Positions 6,813 to 14,286 of a DNA stretch of 14,894 bases are shown one piece after another. Made by a program: the position numbers and the translations under genes. The notes under the pieces were generated by a model, which ran no database searches, was not told where the DNA came from, and saw nothing but the letters and a program-made list of their open reading frames with translations. The stretch is from Rhizobium sp. Lineage in GTDB: Bacteria > Pseudomonadota > Alphaproteobacteria > Rhizobiales > Rhizobiaceae. The stretch lies in assembly GCA_003501385.1 (NCBI GenBank), contig DNPN01000225.1, positions 1 to 14,894 of the forward strand, in the 5' to 3' direction. The first letter of the stretch is position 1; the number at the start of each line of letters is the position of its first letter.

Positions 6813-7323
6813 GGTCGCAGTTGCGGCGACATCCACCGGGCTCTGTGAGCGCGAAATCAGCCGCGCGGCCAGCAAATATGGGATTCCTGAGGGAATCCTC
6901 TATTCTGTTGGCCTCACAGAGACGGGTCGCAAAGGGTCGTTGCAACCCTATGCCCTCAATGTTGAGGGCCTGCCATTGTTTCCAGACTCGATGGAAGAGG
7001 CCATGCGGACTTTCCATTTGGCGAAGGATATGGGTGGCAAACTCATCGACATTGGCTGCATGCAGGTCAATTACATGTATCATCATGAGAACTTTCGTTC
7101 TCTGGAAGATATGTTCGACCCCAAGCAGAATGTAGAATATGCGGCAAAGTTTCTGGCTGCATTGCATGAAAAACATGCGACATGGACCATGGCTGTAGCA
7201 CGATATCACGCCGGTCCTAATAATAATCCCGCCCAAAAAGAATATGTCTGCCGGGTCATGAGCAATCTTGTTGCGACTGGATATGGCAACTGGACGGCGA
7301 GTGCGAAGCAGTTTTGTCAATGA
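6739..7323 (+). CDS. Periplasmic lytic transglycosylase (SLT domain), flagellar
   Basis: Codes for 194 residues. An N-terminal signal peptide (MRQRR, a hydrophobic core to about 20, cleavage near VAVA-A at 29-30) leads to a small goose-lysozyme-like fold. Glu61 in GLTETG is the expected catalytic acid, followed by PYALNVEG (70-77), the GCMQVN motif (106-111) and ARYHAG (154-159). Four cysteines (36, 107, 171, 193) could form two disulfides in the periplasm. The enzyme should cut glycan strands so that the rod can cross peptidoglycan. Alphaproteobacterial FlgJ lacks the muramidase half, and a separate enzyme of this type (SltF in Rhodobacter) serves instead. ATG 6739 has GGGAGG (6725-6730) 8 bases upstream and lies inside the end of fliK. 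An equivalent gene sits between fliK and rem in S. meliloti. Confidence 0.88.
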   Translation: MRQRRLVGLAAITVILVLLGSFTSEVAVAATSTGLCEREISRAASKYGIPEGILYSVGLTETGRKGSLQPYALNVEGLPLFPDSMEEAMRTFHLAKDMGGKLIDIGCMQVNYMYHHENFRSLEDMFDPKQNVEYAAKFLAALHEKHATWTMAVARYHAGPNNNPAQKEYVCRVMSNLVATGYGNWTASAKQFCQ

Positions 7324-7673
7324 TATTGAGGCAAAATTTGTGAGGATGATGGTTCGTCCATCAAGCTTCTGTCGGCAATCTGTCAGCAAACACAATCAAT
7401 GGTCCATTGAGGCACCTAAAAATGACAAAAATAAAACGCAATTTGGCGGCTTTATAACGGGGTTGATGCGCACTTGCGGGCGTTTTGTGTTAACCTTTGT
7501 AAGGGCTAAATAGTGCCATTGAGGGTGTTGTGGCACAAGATATAGGTCAAATCACCAGTCAAAGGTTAAGCAACTATTAATAACTATCATTAACTTTCCA
7601 CAGTTGTCGTTGAGTCCTCCGATTCGTACCCATGACGTGTTGAAACACCACAGACTGATTCGGAGGCGGACGA
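7324..7673. promoter_or_regulatory. Control region upstream of rem
   Basis: These 350 bases hold no gene. They contain an outer perfect inverted repeat, TTAACCTTTG (7490-7499) and CAAAGGTTAA (7560-7569), and between its arms a second one, GTGCCA (7513-7518) and TGGCAC (7531-7536). A CTATTAATAACTAT word (7574-7587) follows. The region very probably carries the rem promoter, but no convincing -35/-10 pair could be chosen. In S. meliloti rem is activated by the LuxR-type pair VisN/VisR; that such a protein binds these dyads here is inference only. Confidence 0.55.
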
Positions 7674-8345
7674 ATGATCGTAGTGGTTGATGAGCGCGAG
7701 CTCGTTAAGGACGGATACACGTCACTATTTGGACGTGAAGGAATACCTTCAACCGGATTTGATCCGGTTGAATTTGGTGAATGGGTTGCCTCGGCAGCTG
7801 ATTCGGACATTGCTGCGGTAGAAGCTTTTCTGCTTGGCCAGGGGGATCGCTCCGGTGATCTGCCTCGTGCCATTCGGGATCGCACCACGGCACCTGTGAT
7901 TGCGGTCAGCGATCATCCTTCTCTGGAAGCAACGCTTGCGTTGTTTGACAGCGGCGTGGATGACGTTGTGCGCAAGCCGGTTCACCCACGTGAAATCCTG
8001 GCACGTGCAGCAGCTATTCGGCGTCGGCTGAAGGCGGTTGCCAATTATGCGGAAATCGGTGCTATTCGGGTGTTTTCCGATGGTCGCGATCCCGAAATTG
8101 ACGGCGAGATCTTCGCCTTGCCGCGTCGTGAGCGGCGCATTTTGGAATACTTGGTGACCAATCGTGGCCGTCGTGTTTCCAAATCGCAGATTTTCAATGC
8201 GATCTATGGCATTTTCGACGAAGAGGTCGAAGAGAATGTGGTTGAAAGCCACATCAGCAAGCTGCGTAAAAAATTGCGCAAGAAGCTTGGTTTCGATCCT
8301 GTCGATTCCAAGCGTTTTCTGGGCTATTCTATTGATTGGAAATAA
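7674..8345 (+). CDS. rem: Rem/FtcR, orphan OmpR-family activator of flagellar genes
   Basis: Codes for 223 residues. An N-terminal receiver-like domain (1-118) starts MIVVVDERELVKDGY and contains VDDVVRKPVHPREIL with the conserved Lys101. A C-terminal winged-helix DNA-binding domain (about 122-223) has LPRRERRILEYLV and ENVVESHISKLRKKLRKKLG and ends KRFLGYSIDWK. The position that aligns with the phosphorylated Asp of normal receivers is Glu50 (DIAAVEAFLLG), so regulation by phosphorylation is unlikely. Rem in Sinorhizobium and FtcR in Brucella are activators of flagellar genes at the middle of the cascade and sit at this same position. No histidine kinase is next to it. Start ATG 7674 has GGAGG (7662-7666) 7 bases upstream. 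Confidence 0.95.
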   Translation: MIVVVDERELVKDGYTSLFGREGIPSTGFDPVEFGEWVASAADSDIAAVEAFLLGQGDRSGDLPRAIRDRTTAPVIAVSDHPSLEATLALFDSGVDDVVRKPVHPREILARAAAIRRRLKAVANYAEIGAIRVFSDGRDPEIDGEIFALPRRERRILEYLVTNRGRRVSKSQIFNAIYGIFDEEVEENVVESHISKLRKKLRKKLGFDPVDSKRFLGYSIDWK

Positions 8346-8346
8346 T

Positions 8347-8370
8347 ATTTTGGCGGTACGCCGCCAAAAT
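8347..8370 (+). other. Perfect hairpin just after rem
   Basis: ATTTTGGCGG (8347-8356) and CCGCCAAAAT (8361-8370) form a 10-bp stem with the stable tetraloop-like TACG, starting 2 bases after the rem stop. No T-run follows, so full intrinsic termination is doubtful. It could attenuate transcription or stabilise the rem 3' end. It lies in the 130-base gap before flgE. Confidence 0.6.
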
Positions 8371-8475
8371 TCCCGGGCTTTGCAACCATTATTTGCTTTA
8401 AGCTTTCATCTGAAACAGCTTCACGCAAGGCCCATTTCATAATCTTCTCACACGACGATCGAATGGGGACGTGGT

Positions 8476-9741
8476 ATGAGCCTTTCAGGCAGCATGAATA
8501 CAGCCGTATCTGGTTTGCAGGCCCAGGCCAGCAAGCTGAGCGCAGTGGGCGACAACGTCGCAAACTCAGACACAACGGGTTATAAGCGGGTGCAAACTGC
8601 TTTTTCCAGCCTGGTCGTTGGTTCGGCTGGCACCGGCAGCTATAATTCTGGTGGCGTTCAAAGCACCACCACGCAGACGATTTCGCAAGCTGGTTCCTAC
8701 CAGTCGACCACGTCCGACACCGATCTTGCGATTCAAGGCAGCGGTTATTTCGTGGTACAGGACACCTCGGGAAACATCTTTCTCTCCCGTGCCGGTGATT
8801 TTACGGCTGACAAGAATGGCTATCTTGTCAACTCGGCTGGCTATACCTTGATGGGATATTCTTACGACAATGGTGAACCGGCCTCGGTTATCAATGGCTT
8901 TGAAGGTCTCGTACCTGTGAAGGTCAAGGATGACACCCTGTCGGCCACGGCCACCACAACGGGTACGCTGAAGGGCAATCTGAATTCCAACACCACGGCC
9001 GTTGACAGCTCGGCGAAGCTGCCGGAAGACAACGATGCGGCGTCGGTGTATAGCTATAAAAGTTCCGTGGTTGCTTATGACAGCCTTGGAAACGCCAATC
9101 AATACGACATTTATTACACCAAGACAGACGCCAATACCTGGGATGTCAACGTGTTCCGTACATCCGAGGCGACGGCATCAACGAACTTCCCGTATACCAA
9201 CGGATCGCTTGGTGAGACGACACTGTCGTTCAGTTCGTCGACGGGCAAGGTTACAAGTGGCGGCAGCCTGAGTTTCACGGACAATTCGCTCGATCCAGCG
9301 CAAACCATTGCTCTTGATCTTACGGGCATGACACAGCTTGGTTCTGATAATTCCTCCACGGGTACGGTCGATGGCAACAAGGCCAGCTCATCGGCGTCAG
9401 TGGCCATTGATACCGATGGCAATATTGTCGCGACTTACGGCGATGGGACCACAAGCAGCCTGTACAAGGTGGCTTTGGCAACTGTTGCCAGCCCTGACAA
9501 TCTGAAGTCTGTAACGGGTACGGCCTATCAAGTCACGGCAGATGCCGGTACCGTTGTGGTTGGTTTTGCCAACACGGGCAGTTTCGGCAAAATCAATTCC
9601 AAGACGCTGGAAGCATCCAACGTGGATCTGGCGACTGAACTCACAAACATGATTCAATCGCAACGCAGCTATAGCGCCAATTCCAAAGTGTTTCAGACGG
9701 CTTCCGATATGATGGACACGCTCATCGGTCTGAAGCGTTAA
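8476..9741 (+). CDS. flgE: FlgE, flagellar hook protein
   Basis: Codes for 421 residues, the subunit of the hook that joins rod to filament. The N-terminal rod/hook helix motif is clear: MSLSGSMNTAVSGLQAQASK, then VGDNVANSDTTGYKR. LAIQGSGYFVVQD and LSRAGDFTADKNGYLVN (about 85-117) are the usual conserved strands of the FlgE/F/G family. The C-terminus (about 380-421) has VDLATELTNMIQSQRSYSAN and SKVFQTASDMMDTLI, the second coiled-coil half. The centre is Ser/Thr-rich. Start ATG 8476 follows GGGGA (8465-8469) 6 bases upstream. The gap of 130 bases after rem may contain its own promoter; flgK follows 23 bases after the stop. Confidence 0.95.
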   Translation: MSLSGSMNTAVSGLQAQASKLSAVGDNVANSDTTGYKRVQTAFSSLVVGSAGTGSYNSGGVQSTTTQTISQAGSYQSTTSDTDLAIQGSGYFVVQDTSGNIFLSRAGDFTADKNGYLVNSAGYTLMGYSYDNGEPASVINGFEGLVPVKVKDDTLSATATTTGTLKGNLNSNTTAVDSSAKLPEDNDAASVYSYKSSVVAYDSLGNANQYDIYYTKTDANTWDVNVFRTSEATASTNFPYTNGSLGETTLSFSSSTGKVTSGGSLSFTDNSLDPAQTIALDLTGMTQLGSDNSSTGTVDGNKASSSASVAIDTDGNIVATYGDGTTSSLYKVALATVASPDNLKSVTGTAYQVTADAGTVVVGFANTGSFGKINSKTLEASNVDLATELTNMIQSQRSYSANSKVFQTASDMMDTLIGLKR

Positions 9742-9764
9742 CGTAGCAATGTAAAGGCAGTATC

Positions 9765-11219
9765 ATGACGCTTTCGTCTACAATGAACACGGCAAAAGGA
9801 ATTCTGAACAATACCAGCACGCAGTCGCAGGTAGTGTCCAAGAATATTTCCAATTCCCAAAACTCAAGTTACGTAAAGCGTGATGCTGTCACCGTGATGA
9901 ACTCCACGGGCGGCGCGACTATCCAGACCGTCCGTGCAGACGACCCGATTTTGCAAAAGCAAATGCTGGCAGGCCAATCGCAGCAGGAGGGGCAGGATAC
10001 GTTGAACACCGGCCTCGACCAGCTGAAAGCCCTGCTGGGTGGCAATGACTATGAATTGGCACCTTCGACTGCGATTACCAAGCTGACCAATGCAATGCAG
10101 AACTATGCAGCGCAGCCCAGCGAATTGTCGCTTGCGCAAACAGCGGTGAGCGCTGCACAGGACGTTGCAACATCGATCAATACAACGGCGCAAGGGATTG
10201 GTACCGTCCGCGAGCAAGCGGATGCGGCGATTAAAACCGGCGTTGACCAGCTGAATGATCTTCTGTCGCAATATCAGACAGTCAACGACGCCGTCATCAA
10301 GGCGACTGCCGGGGGGGGCGATCCAAACGACGCGCTTGATCAGCGTGACAAAATTGTTTCCGATATTTCCAAACTGGTTGGTGTCTCGACTTACAGTCGT
10401 AGTGGCGGTGATATGGCGCTGTACACCAATGACGGAACCGTGCTGTTTGATAAGCTGCCGCGCACTGCCACATTTACAGCGACCACGGGCTATGGTGCGT
10501 CGACGGTTGGAAATGCGGTTTACATTGACGGCGTTCCACTCAAGGCTGGAGCGGATGGCAACACCACGGCGCAAGGGTCGCTCGCTGCGAACCTTCAGAT
10601 CCGCGATGTCGTTGCCCCTCAATTTCAACAGCAGCTAGACGAAACGGCACGTGCCCTGATCTCCCAATATTCCGAGACGGATAAAACGACGGGTGACGAT
10701 GCCATGCCGGGCCTGTTTACCTGGTCAGATGGCACGACGCCAACCTCTGGCACGCTGGTGAGCGGCATCTCTGAAACGTTCAAGGTGAATACGGCGTACG
10801 TGACTGCGGACAGCGGTGATCCGACCCTGTTGCGTGATGGCGGCGCGAATGGCGCAAACTATAAGTGGAATTCTGACAGCAGCCCGAGCTATAATACGCT
10901 GCTCGACAGCTATGTAACGGCTGCCGACACAAAGGTGGATTTTGACACAGCGGCAGGTCTTTCTACGTCTTCCACGGTGAGCGACTATGCGTCCAGCTCC
11001 ATTGGTTGGCTTGAGGCCTATCGGTCGTCAGGTGAATCCGCGGGTGAAACAAAATCGGCCTTGTCCCAGCGGGCCACGGAAGCTTACCAGAATAAAACCG
11101 GCGTCAATCTCGACGAGGAGCTGTCGAAGATGCTGGATATTGAACAATCCTACAAGGCTTCAACAAAGCTGATTAACGCAGTGGATGAAATGTTGAAGTC
11201 GCTCCTGGAGATCGCATAA
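9765..11219 (+). CDS. flgK: FlgK, hook-filament junction protein (HAP1)
   Basis: Codes for 484 residues. FlgK forms the first junction layer between hook and filament. The N-terminus has the rod-type helix (MTLSSTMNTAKGILNNTSTQ, then VVSKNISNSQNSSYVKR). A conserved internal segment NDALDQRDKIVSDISKLVGV (about 188-207) is typical of FlgK. The C-terminus carries NLDEELSKMLDIEQSYKAS and INAVDEMLKSLLEIA. Start ATG 9765 has AAAGG (9753-9757) 7 bases upstream. A run of eight G (10311-10318) encodes Gly183-Gly185; losing or gaining one G would truncate the protein. flgL starts 3 bases after the stop. Confidence 0.93.
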   Translation: MTLSSTMNTAKGILNNTSTQSQVVSKNISNSQNSSYVKRDAVTVMNSTGGATIQTVRADDPILQKQMLAGQSQQEGQDTLNTGLDQLKALLGGNDYELAPSTAITKLTNAMQNYAAQPSELSLAQTAVSAAQDVATSINTTAQGIGTVREQADAAIKTGVDQLNDLLSQYQTVNDAVIKATAGGGDPNDALDQRDKIVSDISKLVGVSTYSRSGGDMALYTNDGTVLFDKLPRTATFTATTGYGASTVGNAVYIDGVPLKAGADGNTTAQGSLAANLQIRDVVAPQFQQQLDETARALISQYSETDKTTGDDAMPGLFTWSDGTTPTSGTLVSGISETFKVNTAYVTADSGDPTLLRDGGANGANYKWNSDSSPSYNTLLDSYVTAADTKVDFDTAAGLSTSSTVSDYASSSIGWLEAYRSSGESAGETKSALSQRATEAYQNKTGVNLDEELSKMLDIEQSYKASTKLINAVDEMLKSLLEIA

Positions 11220-11222
11220 GTC

Positions 11223-12293
11223 ATGAAGACATCGAGCATATCCAGTCTAACAGTTCAGAACGCGATGCGTCTGACGATCAGTGACGCACAAAAGCAACTC
11301 TCTGATTCCCAGAAAGAAGTGACCACTGGGCAATATGCCGATGTTGGGACCGCTTTGGGTGGTAAAACATCCAGCGCAGTTGACCTCACCAGTGACTCCT
11401 TGCGGCTGCAGAACCTGATCAGCACCAACGCGATTGCAGAAACACGGCTGGATTCCTCGCAAAGTGCTTTGGATCAAATTGCGGCTGCAGCCGAAAAAGT
11501 TCAGCAGACTCTGGTTGGCCTGGGAAACAGCTCGGATAGCACCACGCTCACATCAGCTCAAAAGACCGTCGTGGACGCGATGGATTCGTTCACGTCGGCG
11601 GCCAATACATCCGTCAATGGCGAGTATCTTTTTGCTGGCGTGAATACGGATGTTAAACCAATGGCGGATTATAATGCCGTGGCATCCGATGGTACGCTGT
11701 CAGACGCCAAGCAGGCATTCAACCAGGCATTTTTCAGTACCTTCGGCATGCAGCCGGATGACACGAACACCAGCAGCATATCGGCAGACGATATGACGAC
11801 GTTTTTGACCGATACCCTGGAGCCCATGTTCACGGGTTCCGATTGGACGAGCAACTGGTCCTCTGCGTCAGATGACACGATGACGAGCCGGATCAGCAAG
11901 AACGAGCTGGTGCAGACATCGACGTCGGCAAATTCCGACGGCTTTCGCTATTTCGGTCTCACATCCGTCATCGGAAGCGAGATAATGAGCGGGAATTACT
12001 CGAATGACACCCGCAATGCGATGATTGCCAAGGCAACGGAGTATTCAGGACTTGCAGTTTCTGGTATTAATGATGAGCGCACACAATTGGGTCTTTCCCA
12101 GGAACGCGTGAAAGACGCAAATACCTCTTTGAGCGCGCAGAAAGACATTATTGATACCCAGCTGGGTCATTTGACAGGTGTCGATGCCTACGAAGCGTCG
12201 ACAAAGATCAACAATCTACAGTCTTTAATTGAAACGTCTTATACGTTAACATCAAGATTGCAGAAGCTAAGTCTTGTAAACTACCTCTCATGA
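11223..12293 (+). CDS. flgL: FlgL, hook-filament junction protein (HAP3)
   Basis: Codes for 356 residues and belongs to the flagellin-like family that forms the second junction layer on which flagellin polymerises. The N-terminus has a flagellin-type helix (SSLTVQNAMRLTISDAQKQL, then EVTTGQYADVG). The middle has the FlgL signature NGEYLFAGVNTDVKPM (about 133-148). The C-terminus contains GVDAYEASTKINNLQSLIET and YTLTSRLQKLSLVNYL. ATG 11223 lies 3 bases after the flgK stop with TGGAG (11206-11210) upstream, so translation is probably coupled. A small hairpin (CCTCT/AGAGG, 12284-12300) spans its stop codon. Confidence 0.93.
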   Translation: MKTSSISSLTVQNAMRLTISDAQKQLSDSQKEVTTGQYADVGTALGGKTSSAVDLTSDSLRLQNLISTNAIAETRLDSSQSALDQIAAAAEKVQQTLVGLGNSSDSTTLTSAQKTVVDAMDSFTSAANTSVNGEYLFAGVNTDVKPMADYNAVASDGTLSDAKQAFNQAFFSTFGMQPDDTNTSSISADDMTTFLTDTLEPMFTGSDWTSNWSSASDDTMTSRISKNELVQTSTSANSDGFRYFGLTSVIGSEIMSGNYSNDTRNAMIAKATEYSGLAVSGINDERTQLGLSQERVKDANTSLSAQKDIIDTQLGHLTGVDAYEASTKINNLQSLIETSYTLTSRLQKLSLVNYLS

Positions 12294-12324
12294 TCAGAGG
12301 TTGGCAGGAGTAGAGGAAATCTAG

Positions 12325-12672
12325 ATGTACCAGTTTTCCTACAATGAGATCATGGAGGACGGGGTCGCCGATGCCAAAGAGCGCGAGCGACAGGTTCTTG
12401 AACGATCGATGGATCTGCTTTCAAAGGCGCGTGACGCAGGACGTTACGGTCGGGAGAGCATTGAAGCCATTTACTACACGAGGCGCGTCTGGATTCGCTT
12501 TATTGAGGATCTGAAGCAGCCTGACAATCAGCTTGGCACCGAGTTGCGCGCCAATCTTATCTCAATCGCCCTTTGGATTTTGAGGGAATGCGACCGCATC
12601 AGACAGCGGGAGTCCGAAAATTACCAAGGCATTATCGATGTGGCAACCATCATCAGGGATGGACTTAAATGA
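12325..12672 (+). CDS. flaF: FlaF, regulator of flagellin synthesis
   Basis: Codes for 115 residues, soluble and mostly helical, with the FlaF pattern MYQFSYNEIMEDG, then RERQVLERSMDLLSKARDAG and LRANLISIALWILRECDRI. FlaF is an alphaproteobacterial protein linked to flagellin secretion and translation; in Caulobacter and Brucella it works with or against FlbT in setting flagellin levels. The start ATG 12325 is preceded by GAGG (12313-12316) 8 bases upstream, and a second AGGAG (12306-12310) lies just before it. The gene overlaps flbT by 4 bases (ATGA), a conserved pairing that suggests balanced expression of the two. Confidence 0.95.
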   Translation: MYQFSYNEIMEDGVADAKERERQVLERSMDLLSKARDAGRYGRESIEAIYYTRRVWIRFIEDLKQPDNQLGTELRANLISIALWILRECDRIRQRESENYQGIIDVATIIRDGLK

Positions 12673-13118
12673 AGAGCACCTTGCGAATCTCGCTGAAATC
12701 CGGGGAACGAATCTTTATCAATGGTGCAGTGTTGCGCGTTGACCGGAAGGTTGCCCTTGAATTTTTGAACGACGTGACCTTCCTTCTGGAAAATCACGTG
12801 CTCCAGCCTGAAGATGCCAACACACCACTGCGCCAGCTGTATTTTATTGCTCAGATGATTCTGATCAATCCAGACGGCAAGGAACAGACTCTGACGATGT
12901 TCCGCAAATCGATTGTGATGTTGCTGACCTGCTTCCAGGATGATGGAGTTTTGGCAGAGCTGAAGCGCATTGATGCCATGGTGGCCTCTGGCAGGGCCTT
13001 TGATGCACTCAAGGCCATTCGCGGGCTTTACCCTGCGGAAGATCGCATTCTGAACAATCAGGAAATGGCACCGGCCACGATTGAGCAGATCCGCAGGGAA
13101 ATTGCGCCATGGCGGTAA
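12669..13118 (+). CDS. flbT: FlbT, flagellin mRNA regulator
   Basis: Codes for 149 residues. The sequence starts MKSTLRISLKSGERIFINGA and contains VALEFLNDVTFLLENHVL and LYFIAQMILINPDG, the standard FlbT pattern, and ends in REIAPWR. FlbT acts after transcription by binding the 5' leader of flagellin mRNA and changing its stability or translation (shown in Caulobacter; in Brucella it favours flagellin production). The likely target here is the long leader before the flagellin gene at 372. The start overlaps the flaF stop by 4 bases and the end overlaps flgD by 10 bases, so all three are probably translated from one message. Confidence 0.95.
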   Translation: MKSTLRISLKSGERIFINGAVLRVDRKVALEFLNDVTFLLENHVLQPEDANTPLRQLYFIAQMILINPDGKEQTLTMFRKSIVMLLTCFQDDGVLAELKRIDAMVASGRAFDALKAIRGLYPAEDRILNNQEMAPATIEQIRREIAPWR

Positions 13119-13552
13119 CCAGCACGGATGCAGTTTCCAGCACGACGTCGACGACAACGACCTACACGAATCCTTGGGCCAATGCGACAACAAGCTCAGA
13201 CTCGTCCAGCGCTACCCTGAACTACAATAACTTTTTGCAGCTTCTGATCGCGCAAATACAAAATCAGGACCCGACGGATCCTATGGATTCGTCAACGCAG
13301 ATCACCCAGTTGGCAACCTATTCTCAGGTCGAGCAATCCATCAAGACCAACACCTTGCTGCAAAGCATGTTGCAGGCCGATGCATTGACCAAGGCGGGTG
13401 ATCTGGTGGGCAAGACTGTGACGAGTTCGGATAGTGAGACAACCGGCGTGGTTTCTGCTGCAAAGGTCAGCGATGACGCCATTACGTTGACGACGGCTGA
13501 CGGCGATTCAATCAGCTTGCAGACCGGCGTTACGATCAAAAGCAGCGAGTAA
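13109..13552 (+). CDS. flgD: FlgD, hook assembly scaffold (hook cap)
   Basis: Codes for 147 residues. FlgD sits at the tip of the growing hook and guides FlgE addition. The Ser/Thr-rich start (1-37) is followed by the FlgD core NNFLQLLIAQIQNQDPTDPM (40-59), then ITQLATYSQVEQSIKTN. The remaining part (about 90-147) has a short beta-rich segment (LVGKTV and GVVSAAKVSDDAITL). It is shorter than the ~220-residue enteric FlgD, lacking most of the C-terminal domains, which is usual in rhizobia as far as I recall. Start ATG 13109 lies inside the end of flbT with AGGGA (13095-13099) 9 bases upstream. Confidence 0.93.
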   Translation: MAVTSTDAVSSTTSTTTTYTNPWANATTSSDSSSATLNYNNFLQLLIAQIQNQDPTDPMDSSTQITQLATYSQVEQSIKTNTLLQSMLQADALTKAGDLVGKTVTSSDSETTGVVSAAKVSDDAITLTTADGDSISLQTGVTIKSSE

Positions 13553-13579
13553 GCTGCTTTTGGATTGCTTTTCGCTTGT

Positions 13580-13601
13580 GCGGCAGGGTTTTGCCTGCCG
13601 C
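13580..13601 (+). terminator. Possible terminator hairpin after flgD
   Basis: GCGGCAGG (13580-13587) and CCTGCCGC (13594-13601) form an 8-bp GC-rich stem with loop GTTTTG, 28 bases after the flgD stop. No T-run follows, so it may end the rem-flgD unit only partly or with Rho. Confidence 0.4.
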
Positions 13602-13870
13602 CGAAAGGCGCGATTGCACGACGGGATGTATTTTAGAGTCTGAGCCTCGATTGAGGCCAGGCCCGAAGGTTCAAAACACCTGTTTCGCTCTTCTGTTCTG
13701 AATATTGTGCTCTGGGCAATAAGGTGGTTTCTCGCAGAACGAATCTGTTATATGCCGATATTCGGCGGCGAGCTCGGCACGATACTGAGTCGCTCTCCGC
13801 TTGGAATTGTGATGCACCCGTAAAATGATGATCGTTCTGGGTGCTCTATGACGTCGTGGGAGAGACTTCA
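13602..13870. other. Gap between flgD and fliQ
   Basis: No gene is supported here. It contains a short dyad GCCGA-TAT-TCGGC (13754-13766) and an inverted repeat GCACCC (13814-13819) / GGGTGC (13839-13844) just before fliQ. A promoter for the fliQ-flhA part may lie here, but none could be fixed. The rest shows nothing recognisable. Confidence 0.5.
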
Positions 13871-14137
13871 ATGAATGAAGCTGACGCGCTGGACATCATG
13901 CGCACCGCCGTCTGGACAATATTGATTGCCTCCGGCCCCGCCGTTTTGGCGGCGATGGTTGTCGGGGTGACTGTGGCGCTCATTCAGGCGCTGACCCAGG
14001 TGCAGGAAATGACCCTGACGTTCGTTCCAAAAATCCTGGCAATTCTCATTACCATTGGTATCACTGCCCCTTTTGTTGGCGGCCAAATTTCTCTCTTTGC
14101 CAATCTGGTTTTTTCGCGGGTGCAAAGCGGTTTTTGA
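13871..14137 (+). CDS. fliQ: FliQ, export-gate membrane protein
   Basis: Codes for 88 residues, the usual FliQ length. It starts MNEADALDIMRTAVW and has two hydrophobic helices (about 16-41 and 54-78). Between them lies the FliQ signature ALIQALTQVQEMTLTFVPKI (about 36-55). FliQ joins FliP and FliR in the helical gate of the flagellar type III export machine in the inner membrane. ATG 13871 is chosen over an upstream in-frame GTG (13841) because GGAG (13859-13862) lies 8 bases before it and the MNEADAL start is typical. fliR and fliP are not in the window. Confidence 0.95.
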   Translation: MNEADALDIMRTAVWTILIASGPAVLAAMVVGVTVALIQALTQVQEMTLTFVPKILAILITIGITAPFVGGQISLFANLVFSRVQSGF

Positions 14138-14286
14138 GCTGGCAAAGTATTCGCTCCGCCGACAAATGCGGGCGATGTTAACCGCCCTCACTGACCATCC
14201 TCGCACAAGCTTTCTCCTGTAGTCATGGTGTGAAATGGGCGGATCATGTTTATCCGCCTCCTTCTCATGAAGAGATGGAACAGGAT
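14138..14286 (+). promoter_or_regulatory. flhA leader with two hairpins
   Basis: The 149 bases between fliQ and flhA contain GGGCG/CGCCC (14170-14174 with 14183-14187) and GGCGGAT/ATCCGCC (14238-14244 with 14252-14258). The second is followed by a pyrimidine stretch TCCTTCTC and lies 16 to 28 bases before the possible flhA starts. It might weaken or adjust flhA expression. No promoter could be fixed. Confidence 0.4.

Noticed and set aside
7485..7512. TTGTGT-16-TAAATA as a rem promoter
   Set aside because: Both hexamers match consensus at only about half of the positions in an AT-rich region, so it is not better than chance.
9864..10628. Minus-strand open frame of 254 codons opposite flgK
   Set aside because: flgK is clearly coding on the + strand, and the opposite product shows no recognisable domain or ribosome site.
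12284..12300. Hairpin CCTCT/AGAGG across the flgL stop as a terminator
   Set aside because: The stem is only 5 bp, has no T-run, and flaF follows closely in what should be the same operon.
13109..13552. flgD as a truncated gene because of its short length
   Set aside because: The core motif and a clean stop are present, and short FlgD proteins are normal in this group as far as I recall.
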